Shown: piece after piece, positions 8,155-15,496 of the stretch | How positions within the stretch are numbered: position 1 is the first letter of the stretch | Layout of the letters: each line of letters opens with the position of its first letter | NCBI GenBank assembly: GCA_050998805.1 | Contig: JBPCPV010000030.1 | Span: 62,001 to 126,000 of the forward strand | DNA from: JAICKM01 sp050998805 | Lineage (GTDB): Bacteria > Chloroflexota > Chloroflexia > QHBQ01 > JAICKM01 | Reading direction: 5' to 3' | Length of the DNA stretch: 64,000 nucleotides | Made by a program: the position numbers and the translations under genes | Notes under the pieces: model-generated | The model's database searches: none | The model's input: only the letters and a program-made list of their open reading frames with translations | What the model was told of the DNA's origin: nothing

Positions 8155-9273
8155 TTAGCTCCCGACTCGTGTTTTGTCTACCTCTTTTGCTGACTGCTGA
8201 TTGCTGATCGCTGACTGCTTAACAATCCTCAACAAAGGCAGCGCCGGCGCGACCAGTAGCCCCAGCCCCAGCCCCGCCGCCGGCTCGAAGCCGGGCCAGC
8301 CGAGCGCAGGGTAGGGCGAGTAGACCCACCAGACCGGCCGCAGCACCCAGACGGTGAGCGTGACCGTTAGCGAGAGCAGCAGCGCGACCGACACCAGGTC
8401 GTCGCGCCGCCGCCGCAACTCGTGCCGGTAGCGCGTCTGCCTGCTCGTGTGCCCGAGCCGTCGGAGCGCGGCCCCGATGGCGAACACGCCGACGACCAGC
8501 AGCGCCCCGCCCCAGGCAGGCTCTTCCCGGAAGTAGAGCATCCCGAAAGCGCCTAGCCCGACGCCGGCCGTGCCGAGCGTCAGCAGAGCGCGGATGGCCG
8601 ACCCGCCGCGCTCAGGAGTCTTGCCGGAGAAGCCCCGCGACTCCATCGCCTCGGCAAGCTGGATCGCGCGCTCCAGGCCCCCGGCCAGCAGCGGCACCGC
8701 CAACGGCAGCATCGAGCCTGCGCCACGGAAGCGGTGCCCCCGCAGCTCCTGCGCCTCCCGGATTTCGCCGACCCGCACGATGGTCTGGGGCAGATAGGCG
8801 AGGCCGATGGCGGTCACCAGCCCCGCCTGGGAGAGCGCGGGCGGGATCGAGCGCAGCAGGGCGTAAGTATCGGCGGCCGTGTTAAACGTGCCCGCTGTCA
8901 TCAGCAGCGCCACGACAGCGATCCCGCCGAGCGCGCCGTAGACAACGCCTTCCAGCGTCAGCGCCCCCCCGATTATCGGCCAGTCTGCCGGAAGGCGGGC
9001 CAACACCGTCTCCCCGGCGTGCGCTGCGAGCGCATTGAACACCGCCGAGAAGCCCGCCAGCACCATCGCCAGCCGCAAGAAGCCGCCCCAGCCGATCCGC
9101 CGTGTGTCGACGCCAGCCGGGGCGACCGCCCGCTCGTAGGCGGTCACAGCCTCGTCCACACCCCGCGCGGCCAGCATGATCAGCGCGAGGTAGAGCGGGT
9201 TGCGCGTCAGCAGCGCCGGCAGCCCTGCCGCCGACAGCCAGAGTAGCCACGTCCGCGTGTGGTATGCGGCCAG
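8155..9273 (-). CDS. ecfT: ECF transporter transmembrane coupling protein EcfT (CbiQ family)
   Basis: Couples ATP hydrolysis by EcfA to the S component in the membrane. Hydrophobic helices are followed by the two cytoplasmic Ala-Arg-Gly coupling motifs, here AQELRGHRF and AMESRGFSG. An ATG at 9177 would cut off a conserved first helix (WLLWLSAAGLPALL, ALLTRNPLYLALIM); the frame continues upstream without stop to 9273, where a CTG lies 9 nt after GGAGGAG within the end of the preceding gene. I therefore extend it and mark the start as uncertain. The C terminus, KQSAISNQQSA, is encoded by heptamer repeats at 8186-8220 and is not part of the family. Confidence 0.88.
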   Translation of the reverse strand: MAAYHTRTWLLWLSAAGLPALLTRNPLYLALIMLAARGVDEAVTAYERAVAPAGVDTRRIGWGGFLRLAMVLAGFSAVFNALAAHAGETVLARLPADWPIIGGALTLEGVVYGALGGIAVVALLMTAGTFNTAADTYALLRSIPPALSQAGLVTAIGLAYLPQTIVRVGEIREAQELRGHRFRGAGSMLPLAVPLLAGGLERAIQLAEAMESRGFSGKTPERGGSAIRALLTLGTAGVGLGAFGMLYFREEPAWGGALLVVGVFAIGAALRRLGHTSRQTRYRHELRRRRDDLVSVALLLSLTVTLTVWVLRPVWWVYSPYPALGWPGFEPAAGLGLGLLVAPALPLLRIVKQSAISNQQSAKEVDKTRVGS

Positions 9274-9278
9274 CTGCC

Positions 9279-10391
9279 CTATCTCCTCCTCAGCCGCCGC
9301 CCGCCGAGCATCAGCACGCCGGCCGCGAGCAGCGCCGCGAGAGGAAGCAGCAGGCCGTTGCCCGCCCCGCTCGTCGGCATACCCGGCACCGGGCCGCCGC
9401 TCGGCGCGCCGCCTGCCGCCGGCGGTATCGGCAGCACAAGGCCGGCCAGCGCGGGGATCGCCTGGTAGGTCGCGCCCGCGTTGTCGGCTGGCTGGGCCGC
9501 TTGGAAGCGGAGCGCGCCATCGGCGTTCTGCAAGCTCGCCAGGAAGTCGAGCGGCCCCACGCCGTTCTGCTTCCAGCTCGCGTCAGCAGGATTCTCCCCG
9601 ATCGCCCGGATACCCATGACGACCATCGCCGTCGAGTTGGCATCGCTTGCCGCATCAGGGGCTTTCTGGTAGGCGAAGCCGCCGTCGGAGTTTTGCTGTG
9701 CGGAGAGGTAATTCAGCCCTTTGTGCAACACAGGGCTGCCGTTCTGCCCTGCTGCGGCAAGCGCCTGTAGTGCCAGCCCCGTCGTGTTCGTGTCAGCTTT
9801 GCCGGCGTCGGTCGAGCCGTCGAACGCCCAGCCGCCGTCTGCGGCTACCGCGCCGAGCAGCCAGTTGACTGCGGCCTGCGGCGGAGTCTGTCCGGTCGCC
9901 TTGTCGGCCAGCAGGACTAGCGCCTGCCCGGTCACGTCCTTGCCGTAGTGCCCGTTGGAGGCGTCGTAGCTGTCGTTGATCACTTTGAGTAGGTCCACGC
10001 CCCCCCAATCGCTTGCCTTGCCCTGTTGGCCGACGGCAGCCAGCGCCAGCAGCAGCTTGGCGGCAGCTCCCGGCGTCTTCGCGTAGTCTTTGGCCTTCGC
10101 TGCTAGGTAGTCGAGCGCGCCCGGCTTGCCTGCCCTGGCCCCGACCGCGTCGCTTCGCCCGGCGGCTACCAGCCCGAAGATCGCGTCTGCAGTCGAGCCG
10201 ACGCCGAAGCCAGGGAACGATCCGTCCGGCTGCTGCTGTAGGACGACCCAGGCCGCCGCCTTCTGAACCGCTGCGTCGTATGCGCCTCGGGCCGGTGCTG
10301 CAGACGCCGCAGGCGCAAGCGCCATAAGCAGCGCAACCACGACCAACAGCACGGCGGCAACACCCCGCCCAACTAGATTGATGTGCTTCAT
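9279..10391 (-). CDS. Secreted transcobalamin-like alpha/alpha-barrel protein, C-terminally anchored
   Basis: 370 residues. Signal peptide: KHINLVGRGVAAVLLVVVAL followed by LMALAPAASA. The mature part has at least four repeats of the squalene-cyclase/prenyltransferase/transcobalamin helical barrel, each with an xDGGF/W-type motif (QQQPDGSFPGFG, GAVAADGGWAF, AQQNSDGGFAY, LQNADGALRF) followed by a helix with AxALAG. The tail has MPTSGAG, a hydrophobic helix and RRLRRR, like a sortase-type or transmembrane anchor. It is the first gene after a cobalamin riboswitch and precedes ecfT-ecfA-S, so I infer that it captures corrinoids outside the cell and passes them to the transporter. Enzymatic function as a terpene cyclase is unlikely because it is secreted and the catalytic Asp-rich motif is not evident. 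Confidence 0.8.
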   Translation of the reverse strand: MKHINLVGRGVAAVLLVVVALLMALAPAASAAPARGAYDAAVQKAAAWVVLQQQPDGSFPGFGVGSTADAIFGLVAAGRSDAVGARAGKPGALDYLAAKAKDYAKTPGAAAKLLLALAAVGQQGKASDWGGVDLLKVINDSYDASNGHYGKDVTGQALVLLADKATGQTPPQAAVNWLLGAVAADGGWAFDGSTDAGKADTNTTGLALQALAAAGQNGSPVLHKGLNYLSAQQNSDGGFAYQKAPDAASDANSTAMVVMGIRAIGENPADASWKQNGVGPLDFLASLQNADGALRFQAAQPADNAGATYQAIPALAGLVLPIPPAAGGAPSGGPVPGMPTSGAGNGLLLPLAALLAAGVLMLGGRRLRRR

Positions 10392-10404
10392 CTTACCCTC
10401 CTTC

Positions 10405-10421
10405 GCGGGTCTCAGACCCGC
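10405..10421. repeat. Palindrome GCGGGTCT-C-AGACCCGC
   Basis: Perfect 8-bp inverted repeat with a 1-nt centre, followed by ACCTAC. A second perfect copy is at 51659-51675 and an imperfect one at 14202-14219, each next to GTAGG/CCTAC. Probably an interspersed palindromic element. Confidence 0.8.
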
Positions 10422-10435
10422 ACCTACATCTCTAA

Positions 10436-10476
10436 AAGCTGAAAGCTAATAGCTGAAAGCTGAAAGCTGAAAGCTA
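10436..10476. repeat. Heptamer tandem array (AGCTGAA unit)
   Basis: Five to six copies of AGCTGAA, one diverged, in the leader of the cobalamin operon between the terminator hairpin and the first start codon. The same unit forms the array at 45303-45345. Confidence 0.85.
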
Positions 10477-10507
10477 ACAAAATACCCCTCTTCGCCGTGA
10501 AGAAGGG
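10476..10507 (-). terminator. Riboswitch-linked intrinsic terminator
   Basis: Read on the minus strand: CCCTTCTTC (10507-10499), loop ACGGC, GAAGAGGGG (10493-10485), then TATTTTGTT. The stem has 9 pairs with one G-T. It lies between the cobalamin aptamer and the first start codon, the position expected of a transcription-attenuation expression platform. Confidence 0.75.
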
Positions 10508-10519
10508 TAACAGGAAACG

Positions 10520-10717
10520 ACTCGCCGGTGAAACCGGCCAGGCCCCCACCCCCTTTCGCTCGAAGGATGCGGAGCAAACGCGGCGGCGGGTATCCTGGCT
10601 TGCAGCCTCGGGCTGCTTACAGTTGCGGCACAGCGCCGGTTTCTCACCGGCTTCCCCCACTCGGCGCTCAGACCCCGGAAGGGACGAGCGCCGCCACGTT
10701 GCTTGGTTGCTAATGTA
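10520..10717 (-). promoter_or_regulatory. Cobalamin (B12) riboswitch
   Basis: The minus strand carries the conserved cobalamin aptamer elements in the right order: GGGGGAAGCCGGTGAGAAAC, then CGGCGCTGTGCCGCAACTGT followed by AAGC, then the B12 box AGCCAGGATACCCGCC (complement of 10585-10600), then a GC-rich 3' segment. Adenosylcobalamin or a related corrinoid bound to this RNA normally lowers expression of uptake genes. The downstream hairpin at 10476-10507 makes control by premature termination likely. Confidence 0.95.
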
Positions 10718-10723
10718 CGCCAT

Positions 10724-10753
10724 AGTATAGCACAGCGTTGGGCGCGCTGTCAA
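10724..10753 (-). promoter_or_regulatory. Promoter of the cobalamin operon
   Basis: On the minus strand TTGACA (complement of 10748-10753), 18-nt spacer, TATACT (complement of 10724-10729). Transcription would begin near 10717, at the 5' edge of the aptamer. On the opposite strand TTGGGC-18-TATATT at 10738-10767 is a weaker possible divergent promoter for the gene at 10903. Confidence 0.85.
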
Positions 10754-10803
10754 CTGGCACGTATATTGCTCTAGCACCAGCTATGAGCATCGGCACATTT
10801 CTC

Positions 10804-10847
10804 TTAGCTGACGGCTGACGGCTGACGGCTGACGGCTGACCGCTTAC
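10804..10847. repeat. Heptamer tandem array (TGACGGC unit)
   Basis: TTAGC followed by four exact TGACGGC units and two variants, in the leader of the glycine-zipper protein gene. TGACGGC is the commonest heptamer in the window. Confidence 0.9.
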
Positions 10848-10902
10848 GTTAACAGGGCGCAACGAAGAAGTCACAGCGTTCAATACTTTCAAGGAGGACA
10901 CG

Positions 10903-12783
10903 ATGGCTACAGTAGCAGGACTATTTGACAACAGCGCGCAGGCGCAGGCGGCGATTGAGCAGTTACGCGCCGCCGGAGTACCCTCGGATCAGATTTCCCT
11001 CGCCATGCAGGACCGCACCCAGTCTGCACAGCTCGTTGAGGATACCGGTGTCGGCACAGGTGTGGCGACTGGGGCCGTCAGCGGCGGTATTCTCGGCGGG
11101 TTGGCCGGGCTGCTGCTCGGCGTAGGTGTCCTCGCGCTTCCGGGCATCAACCTTGTGCTCGCCGGGCCTATCGCCGCAACGCTCCTCGGCGCAGGCATCG
11201 GCGCGGCAGCTGGTGGGCTGGTCGGTGCCCTGGTGGGCGCGGGAGTGCCCGAAGACGAGGCCCGGCTCTATCACGCCGGCGTGGAGCGCGGAGGCGTGCT
11301 CGTCACTGTACACAGCGATACGGTACCTGAGACCGAGATTCGCCAGATCCTACAGGGTGCCGGTATGCGCGATGTGCGCGCCGACTCCGCACTCTGGCAG
11401 ACCAACCCCGATTATCGCTACGGCGAGGGCACCAGTGTGGCACCCGAAGCCGCAGGCGGCCTCGGCGGCGCTGTCGTCGGCGGGCTGATCGGCGGAGCTG
11501 TCGCAGGGCCGGTCGGCATGGTGGCCGGTGGCGCTATCGGCGCGGCTGCCGGCGGCGGCGCGGCACACGAGGCGACCAAGCCGGATGTCGGCGGTCAGGC
11601 AGGGCCGGAAGTCGGCGGCGCGGCAGGGGCGGTCACCGGAGCAGTCATCGGCTCTGTCGCAGGCCCCGTCGGCACGGTTGTCGGCGGCCTCGCGGGTGCA
11701 GCCGCGGGCGGCGCAATCGGCGAAGGAACGGAACAGGCCGCAAACATGCCGGTCCCGACCGACACCGGCTACACCGGCACGACTACAGCCGGCACCGACC
11801 CTTATGCGACGAGAGCCTACGAGACGGTCCCAACCGCGACTACCTCCGACTACGGCACGACGCGCCCCGCAGGTTCGGGCGTGGGTGCCGAGGCCGCAGG
11901 CGGCGCGGGCGGCGCGGTTGCCGGTGGAGTGATCGGAGCTGTCCTCGGCGGTCCCATCGGCGCGGCGGCAGGTGCCGCAATCGGCGGCGCTGCAGGAGCC
12001 GGCGCGGGCCATGAGGCCGTCAAGCCGGATGTCGGCAGTCCTGCCGGCTCCGAGGTAGGCGGCGCAGGCGGCGCGCTGGCCGGAGGCGCAATCGGCGCGG
12101 TCGTCGGCGGTCCCGTCGGCGCGGTCGCCGGGGCTGCCCTCGGTGGGGCGGCAGGCGGCGCAGCCGGAGAGAGCACCGAGCAAACCGCAGTAGACCGGCC
12201 TATGGGCTACACTGAGACCACCGCGACCGACTACAGCACACCCGGCTACGCAGATACCACGACCACCTACGGTGCCGTTGACCACACAGCGGCCACGACG
12301 GACACAGCCTACGGCGCTCCCGGCTACATGGATACCACGACGACTTCCGACTACGCCGCCCCCGACTATGTGGACACCACGACCTCTGACTACGGCGCGA
12401 CGCGCCCCGCAGGTTCGGGTGTCGGGCCGGAAGCTGGCGGCGGCGCAGCCGGCGCGGTCACCGGCGGAGTGATCGGCGCGGTCGTCGGCGGTCCCGTCGG
12501 CGCGGTCGCCGGGGCGGCCATCGGCGGCGCGGCAGGTGCCGGCATGGGCCACGAGGCCACCAAGCCGACGACCACCCCCGCCGGCTCCGAAGTCGGCGGT
12601 GCAGCCGGAGCGGCCACCGGAGCAGTCATCGGCTCTGTCGCCGGGCCAGTCGGCACGGTCGCTGGCGGACTTATCGGCGGCGCGGCCGGCGCGGCTGCCG
12701 GCCAGGGCACCCAGGAGACAGTCGAAGAAGGCGAGGCCGAGTCCGGTCGCGGCGGCATACCGAACCGCGGCGAGACTCTGTAG
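10903..12783 (+). CDS. General-stress-like protein with glycine-zipper modules
   Basis: 626 residues. The N-terminal ~165 residues resemble the YflT/GsP17M type stress domain (VAGLFDNSAQAQAAIEQLRA, a hydrophobic glycine-zipper pair, then ARLYHAGVERGGVLVTVH). Three internal modules follow (nt ~11447-11735, 11887-12185, 12427-12717), each with two glycine-zipper hairpins of the GAVxGGPVGAVAGAA kind separated by HEATKPDVG-like turns. Thr/Tyr/Asp-rich linkers (TTTSDYGATRPAGSG) join them. Glycine zippers usually pack into membranes, so each module may insert as helical hairpins. AAGGAGGA lies 6 nt before the ATG. The exact role is unknown; the N-terminal match suggests stress or envelope protection. 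Long antisense ORFs over this gene are composition artefacts. Confidence 0.75.
   Translation: MATVAGLFDNSAQAQAAIEQLRAAGVPSDQISLAMQDRTQSAQLVEDTGVGTGVATGAVSGGILGGLAGLLLGVGVLALPGINLVLAGPIAATLLGAGIGAAAGGLVGALVGAGVPEDEARLYHAGVERGGVLVTVHSDTVPETEIRQILQGAGMRDVRADSALWQTNPDYRYGEGTSVAPEAAGGLGGAVVGGLIGGAVAGPVGMVAGGAIGAAAGGGAAHEATKPDVGGQAGPEVGGAAGAVTGAVIGSVAGPVGTVVGGLAGAAAGGAIGEGTEQAANMPVPTDTGYTGTTTAGTDPYATRAYETVPTATTSDYGTTRPAGSGVGAEAAGGAGGAVAGGVIGAVLGGPIGAAAGAAIGGAAGAGAGHEAVKPDVGSPAGSEVGGAGGALAGGAIGAVVGGPVGAVAGAALGGAAGGAAGESTEQTAVDRPMGYTETTATDYSTPGYADTTTTYGAVDHTAATTDTAYGAPGYMDTTTTSDYAAPDYVDTTTSDYGATRPAGSGVGPEAGGGAAGAVTGGVIGAVVGGPVGAVAGAAIGGAAGAGMGHEATKPTTTPAGSEVGGAAGAATGAVIGSVAGPVGTVAGGLIGGAAGAAAGQGTQETVEEGEAESGRGGIPNRGETL
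11447..12717 (+). repeat. Three intragenic glycine-zipper repeats
   Basis: Modules of ~290 nt at 11447-11735, 11887-12185 and 12427-12717, clearly related at DNA and protein level (for example GGCGCGGTCGTCGGCGGTCC occurs in modules 2 and 3). Recombination between them could change copy number. Confidence 0.8.
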
Positions 12784-12802
12784 CCCGACCCGGCTCCATC
12801 TC

Positions 12803-13144
12803 ATGGACTTCTTGGAACCGACCGGCCTGGAGGCCGACGACACGACGAAGTTGCTCCATATCGAGTGGAGCGACGGGCATACGTCAAAGCACAGTCTCGC
12901 AAACCTGCGGCGGCTCTGCCCCTGCGCCGAGTGCAAAGGGGAATGGGGAATACCCGGCAAGGTGGGCGAGGCAACCGAGATGAAGCCCGAGCAGACCGAC
13001 CTGGCAGACATACGCCAGGTCGGTCGCTACGGCCTAACCCCGATCTGGGCCGACGGCCACAGCACCGGCATCTACACTTACCAATACCTTCGGAAGAACT
13101 GCGAGTGCGACGACTGCCGCGCTGGCCGCCCGCCGCTCGGCTAG
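12803..13144 (+). CDS. DUF971 (GBBH-like N-terminal) protein
   Basis: 113 residues matching the DUF971 family: LHIEWSDGHTSKHSLANLRR, then CPCAEC, QVGRYGLTPIWADGHSTGIY and a second cluster CECDDC. In other organisms this domain is fused or linked to Mrp/ApbC-type Fe-S carriers (plant HCF101), so a role in Fe-S protein maturation is plausible; here sufU lies two genes away and mrp at 30150. Starts at the ATG at 12803, 19 nt after the preceding stop. Its last 4 nt overlap the convergent gene. Confidence 0.88.
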   Translation: MDFLEPTGLEADDTTKLLHIEWSDGHTSKHSLANLRRLCPCAECKGEWGIPGKVGEATEMKPEQTDLADIRQVGRYGLTPIWADGHSTGIYTYQYLRKNCECDDCRAGRPPLG

Positions 13145-13689
13145 GGGATCTCCGCCGTGCGGTCGCCGGGCACCACCAGCAGCGACCCGCTGTCGTAGAC
13201 GCGCACGGTGTAAGTCCGGTCGCGCCAGCGGGCCAAGAATGCGCGCCGCGGGTCGCCGTCAAAGCTGACGCCGCCACGGGTCACGCTGCCCTCGCGCGCC
13301 AAGCGCAGCGAAAACCCCGCCCAGCTTTCGCGGAAGGCGTCGGCAACATGGTCCGTACCCGTGTCGTTGAGGCCGCCGCGCGCGTCGTAGCGCCGAGCAG
13401 AGCCTCCCATGCGTAGCTGCACACAATGTTGGTAGTTGCGCTGCGCCTCCTGCTCGATCTCGTCCACGCGCTCCAATATCTCGGTCCACGGTGTGCCGAT
13501 CGGCGCGTCAAAGATCCCGATGTGCCCATGCACGCGGTCGTCCCCGGAGAAGCGGTAGCCGGGGTAGACCGTGATCTGGAAGCTCGCATCACCGAGATCG
13601 AAGCCGATGAACAGGATCGCGTCGCCGTATTGGGCGGTGCCCCCCGAAAAGTCTGCGGTCAGAGTTTCGTCCACGGCGCGTCGAGGCAT
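13141..13689 (-). CDS. Hypothetical protein
   Basis: 182 residues with no family that I recognise. It contains alternating hydrophobic strands (AILFIGFDLGDASFQITVYP, FLARWRDRTYTVRVYD, GSLLVVPGD) that suggest a beta-rich fold and no signal peptide or membrane segment. It is 3 nt downstream of sufU on the same strand, so it is probably cotranscribed with it. Coding status is supported by GC-rich third positions and by tight packing between sufU and the DUF971 gene. Confidence 0.7.
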   Translation of the reverse strand: MPRRAVDETLTADFSGGTAQYGDAILFIGFDLGDASFQITVYPGYRFSGDDRVHGHIGIFDAPIGTPWTEILERVDEIEQEAQRNYQHCVQLRMGGSARRYDARGGLNDTGTDHVADAFRESWAGFSLRLAREGSVTRGGVSFDGDPRRAFLARWRDRTYTVRVYDSGSLLVVPGDRTAEIP

Positions 13690-13692
13690 CGG

Positions 13693-14091
13693 CTAGCCCG
13701 CCGATTCCGGGTGGGACCGGCGATAGGTCCGCACGGCGTCTTTGAGCGTGCCGAGCGCAAGCGTGGCGCAGCGCGGACGGCTCATCACCACATCGCGCCC
13801 AAGCAGGTCCACTATCTCGTCATGGGTCATCGCCTCGATCTCGGCCAGTGAAACGCCCTCGGCTTCCTCGGCGACGAGTTCCGCCGCGGCCTGGCTGATC
13901 GTGCAGCCCTCGCCCTCGAAGGTTAGCGCCTCGATCCGCCCGTCTGCCCCGACCTTCAGATGGTATGTCACGATGTCGCCGCAGCCCGGGTTGCCGCCCT
14001 GCGCCGACACGTCGGCGTCGGGCATCGGGGCTTTGTGTTCCGGGTGCTGGTAGAGTTCAAGCAGTTGGTCTATCTGTGACTGTCTATCCAT
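13693..14091 (-). CDS. sufU: SufU-type Fe-S assembly / sulfur-transfer protein
   Basis: 132 residues. All three conserved Cys are in their family contexts: NPGCGD, GEGCTISQAAAEL and RPRCATLAL, with the zinc-binding Asp in the first motif. In SUF systems with SufU, it accepts persulfide sulfur from SufS and hands it on to SufB. The rest of the SUF genes are 38 kb away at 52-56 kb. The start at 14091 (MDRQSQ) is chosen because the -10 element lies 6 nt upstream, which would make the mRNA leaderless. Confidence 0.95.
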   Translation of the reverse strand: MDRQSQIDQLLELYQHPEHKAPMPDADVSAQGGNPGCGDIVTYHLKVGADGRIEALTFEGEGCTISQAAAELVAEEAEGVSLAEIEAMTHDEIVDLLGRDVVMSRPRCATLALGTLKDAVRTYRRSHPESAG

Positions 14092-14097
14092 ACAGCT

Positions 14098-14127
14098 ATT
14101 GTACCATGTCGGCCCGATTAGCGTCAA
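14098..14127 (-). promoter_or_regulatory. Leaderless promoter of sufU
   Basis: Minus strand: TTGACG (complement of 14122-14127), 18-nt spacer, TACAAT (complement of 14098-14103), then AGCTGT and the ATG. The expected transcription start coincides with the start codon and no ribosome-binding site is present. Confidence 0.75.
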
Positions 14128-14239
14128 AGCCGACAGTTGGTATACTTCTTGCAGGCCCAATAGGGCGGTCTATAGATGCGACCGGTCCGCCGGCAAGTAG
14201 GGGCGGCCTTAGACCCGCCAGAATGAGGAGATCAGACCG

Positions 14240-14746
14240 ATGGGAAAAGATAATCTCTTGGTTTCGGCCGCAAAGGGGGCCGTGGCCGGGTTAGTCGGCA
14301 CGGCACTCATGACCGCCGCGATGCCGCTGTCGCTTAACGTACTTAGGAAGATGGACTTGCTTCCGCCTCAGCCTGCCGCCCCGGATCCCCGCAAGCAGCC
14401 ACCGGCCAAACTCGCGCAGAAGATAGCCGAGACGGCCTTCGACACGCACCTTGACCGAGATGAGGCGCACATAGCCGGCCAGGCGATCCACTGGGGCTAC
14501 GGCACGGTCGCGGGCATCATGTACGGGGTGGTGCAGAGCCGTCTGCGGCTACCCCACCTGCTGCACGGCAGCCTCTTCGGTGGGCTTGTGACGTTAGCTG
14601 CGTGGACCCTGGTACCGGAGATGGGGCTGACGCCGCCGCCGGCAGAGCAGCCCGCTCCTAAGAACATAGACCAGGCTCTCGTCCTACAGCTCTATGGACA
14701 GGTAGTGGCCTTCACTTTCCACCTCCTCGGCGGCGATAAGGCATAG
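14240..14746 (+). CDS. DUF1440-like membrane protein
   Basis: 168 residues with several hydrophobic helices: AAKGAVAGLVGTALMTAAMP at the N terminus, HWGYGTVAGIMYGVV in the middle, SLFGGLVTLAAWTLVPEMGL and a C-terminal GQVVAFTFHLLGG. The G-AG-xxxT-K layout and the His-containing GxxxHxxYG helix are similar to the YagU/DUF1440 group of inner-membrane proteins. No catalytic motif. It is divergent from sufU. Function is unknown. Confidence 0.7.
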   Translation: MGKDNLLVSAAKGAVAGLVGTALMTAAMPLSLNVLRKMDLLPPQPAAPDPRKQPPAKLAQKIAETAFDTHLDRDEAHIAGQAIHWGYGTVAGIMYGVVQSRLRLPHLLHGSLFGGLVTLAAWTLVPEMGLTPPPAEQPAPKNIDQALVLQLYGQVVAFTFHLLGGDKA

Positions 14747-14780
14747 ACCTCAGAGGTAAACCCCAAAAGGGAGCGAGCGG

Positions 14781-15485
14781 ATGCCCGGCTTACTGATTAT
14801 CATGGCGAAGCGGCCCAGCCTCGGCCTCGTGAAGACGCGGTTTTCCCCGCCTCTCCGCCCCGAGGACGCGCTCGCGCTGTACGAAGCGTTCCTATCCGAC
14901 ACCATACGCCTGGTGCTGGCGGCCTGCGCCCAGGCACCGGGCATCACCCCCGCGCTCGCCTACTCGCCCTCCGATGCCCTCGACCACTTCGCTCAGTTGG
15001 TGCCGCCCGGCTTCTTGCTGCTGCCCCAGCAGGGTGACGACCTCGGTGAGAGGCTGGCGAGCCTGCCCCGGCAGGCTGCGGCCCTCGGTTTCGGCCCCGT
15101 CGCTATGTTGAACTCCGACAGCCCCACCCTGCCCCCGCCCTATGTCGTCGGCTGCTTCACCGAGCTAGCCCGGTCCGATGTAGACGTTGTGCTCGGCCCT
15201 TGCACCGACGGAGGATACTATCTTGTCGGGGTGAAAGCCCCCCAGAACGCGATCTTCACCGGCATAGGCTGGAGCACCGGCCAGGCGATGGACGACACCA
15301 TCGCCGCAGCAGCCGAGGCAGGCTTGCGCGTCGCCCTCCTGCCGGCCTGGTACGACGCCGACACGGCCGGCGACCTGCTGCTGCTCAAGACCCATGTTGA
15401 GAAATACCCACGCCTCGCCCCCGCGACCCGTGCCGCGATGGCGGCGCTCCCTCCGGGAACGCTCGACGGTGTGACCCGCTCATAG
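14781..15485 (+). CDS. TIGR04282/DUF2064 glycosyltransferase-like protein
   Basis: 234-residue GT-A fold nucleotidyl/glycosyl transferase. The start IIMAKRPSLGLVKTRFSPPL is the family signature (MAKxPxxGxVKTRL), followed by LNSDSPTLPPPYV, the DxD-like metal site, and GPCTDGGYYLVG. Some members make arsenosugars or cofactor F420-like products, but neighbours here (NDUFA9-like gene 11 nt downstream) do not point to a substrate. Confidence 0.88.
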   Translation: MPGLLIIMAKRPSLGLVKTRFSPPLRPEDALALYEAFLSDTIRLVLAACAQAPGITPALAYSPSDALDHFAQLVPPGFLLLPQQGDDLGERLASLPRQAAALGFGPVAMLNSDSPTLPPPYVVGCFTELARSDVDVVLGPCTDGGYYLVGVKAPQNAIFTGIGWSTGQAMDDTIAAAAEAGLRVALLPAWYDADTAGDLLLLKTHVEKYPRLAPATRAAMAALPPGTLDGVTRS

Positions 15486-15496
15486 GAACTGACTCT

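Noticed and set aside
10436..10847. Tandem repeats that could be mistaken for a CRISPR array
   Set aside because: Units are contiguous heptamers without unique spacers, and no cas gene is present.
11350..13011. 553-codon antisense ORF over the glycine-zipper gene
   Set aside because: Low-complexity shadow created by GC-rich repeats; the plus-strand frame has an RBS and recognisable domain.
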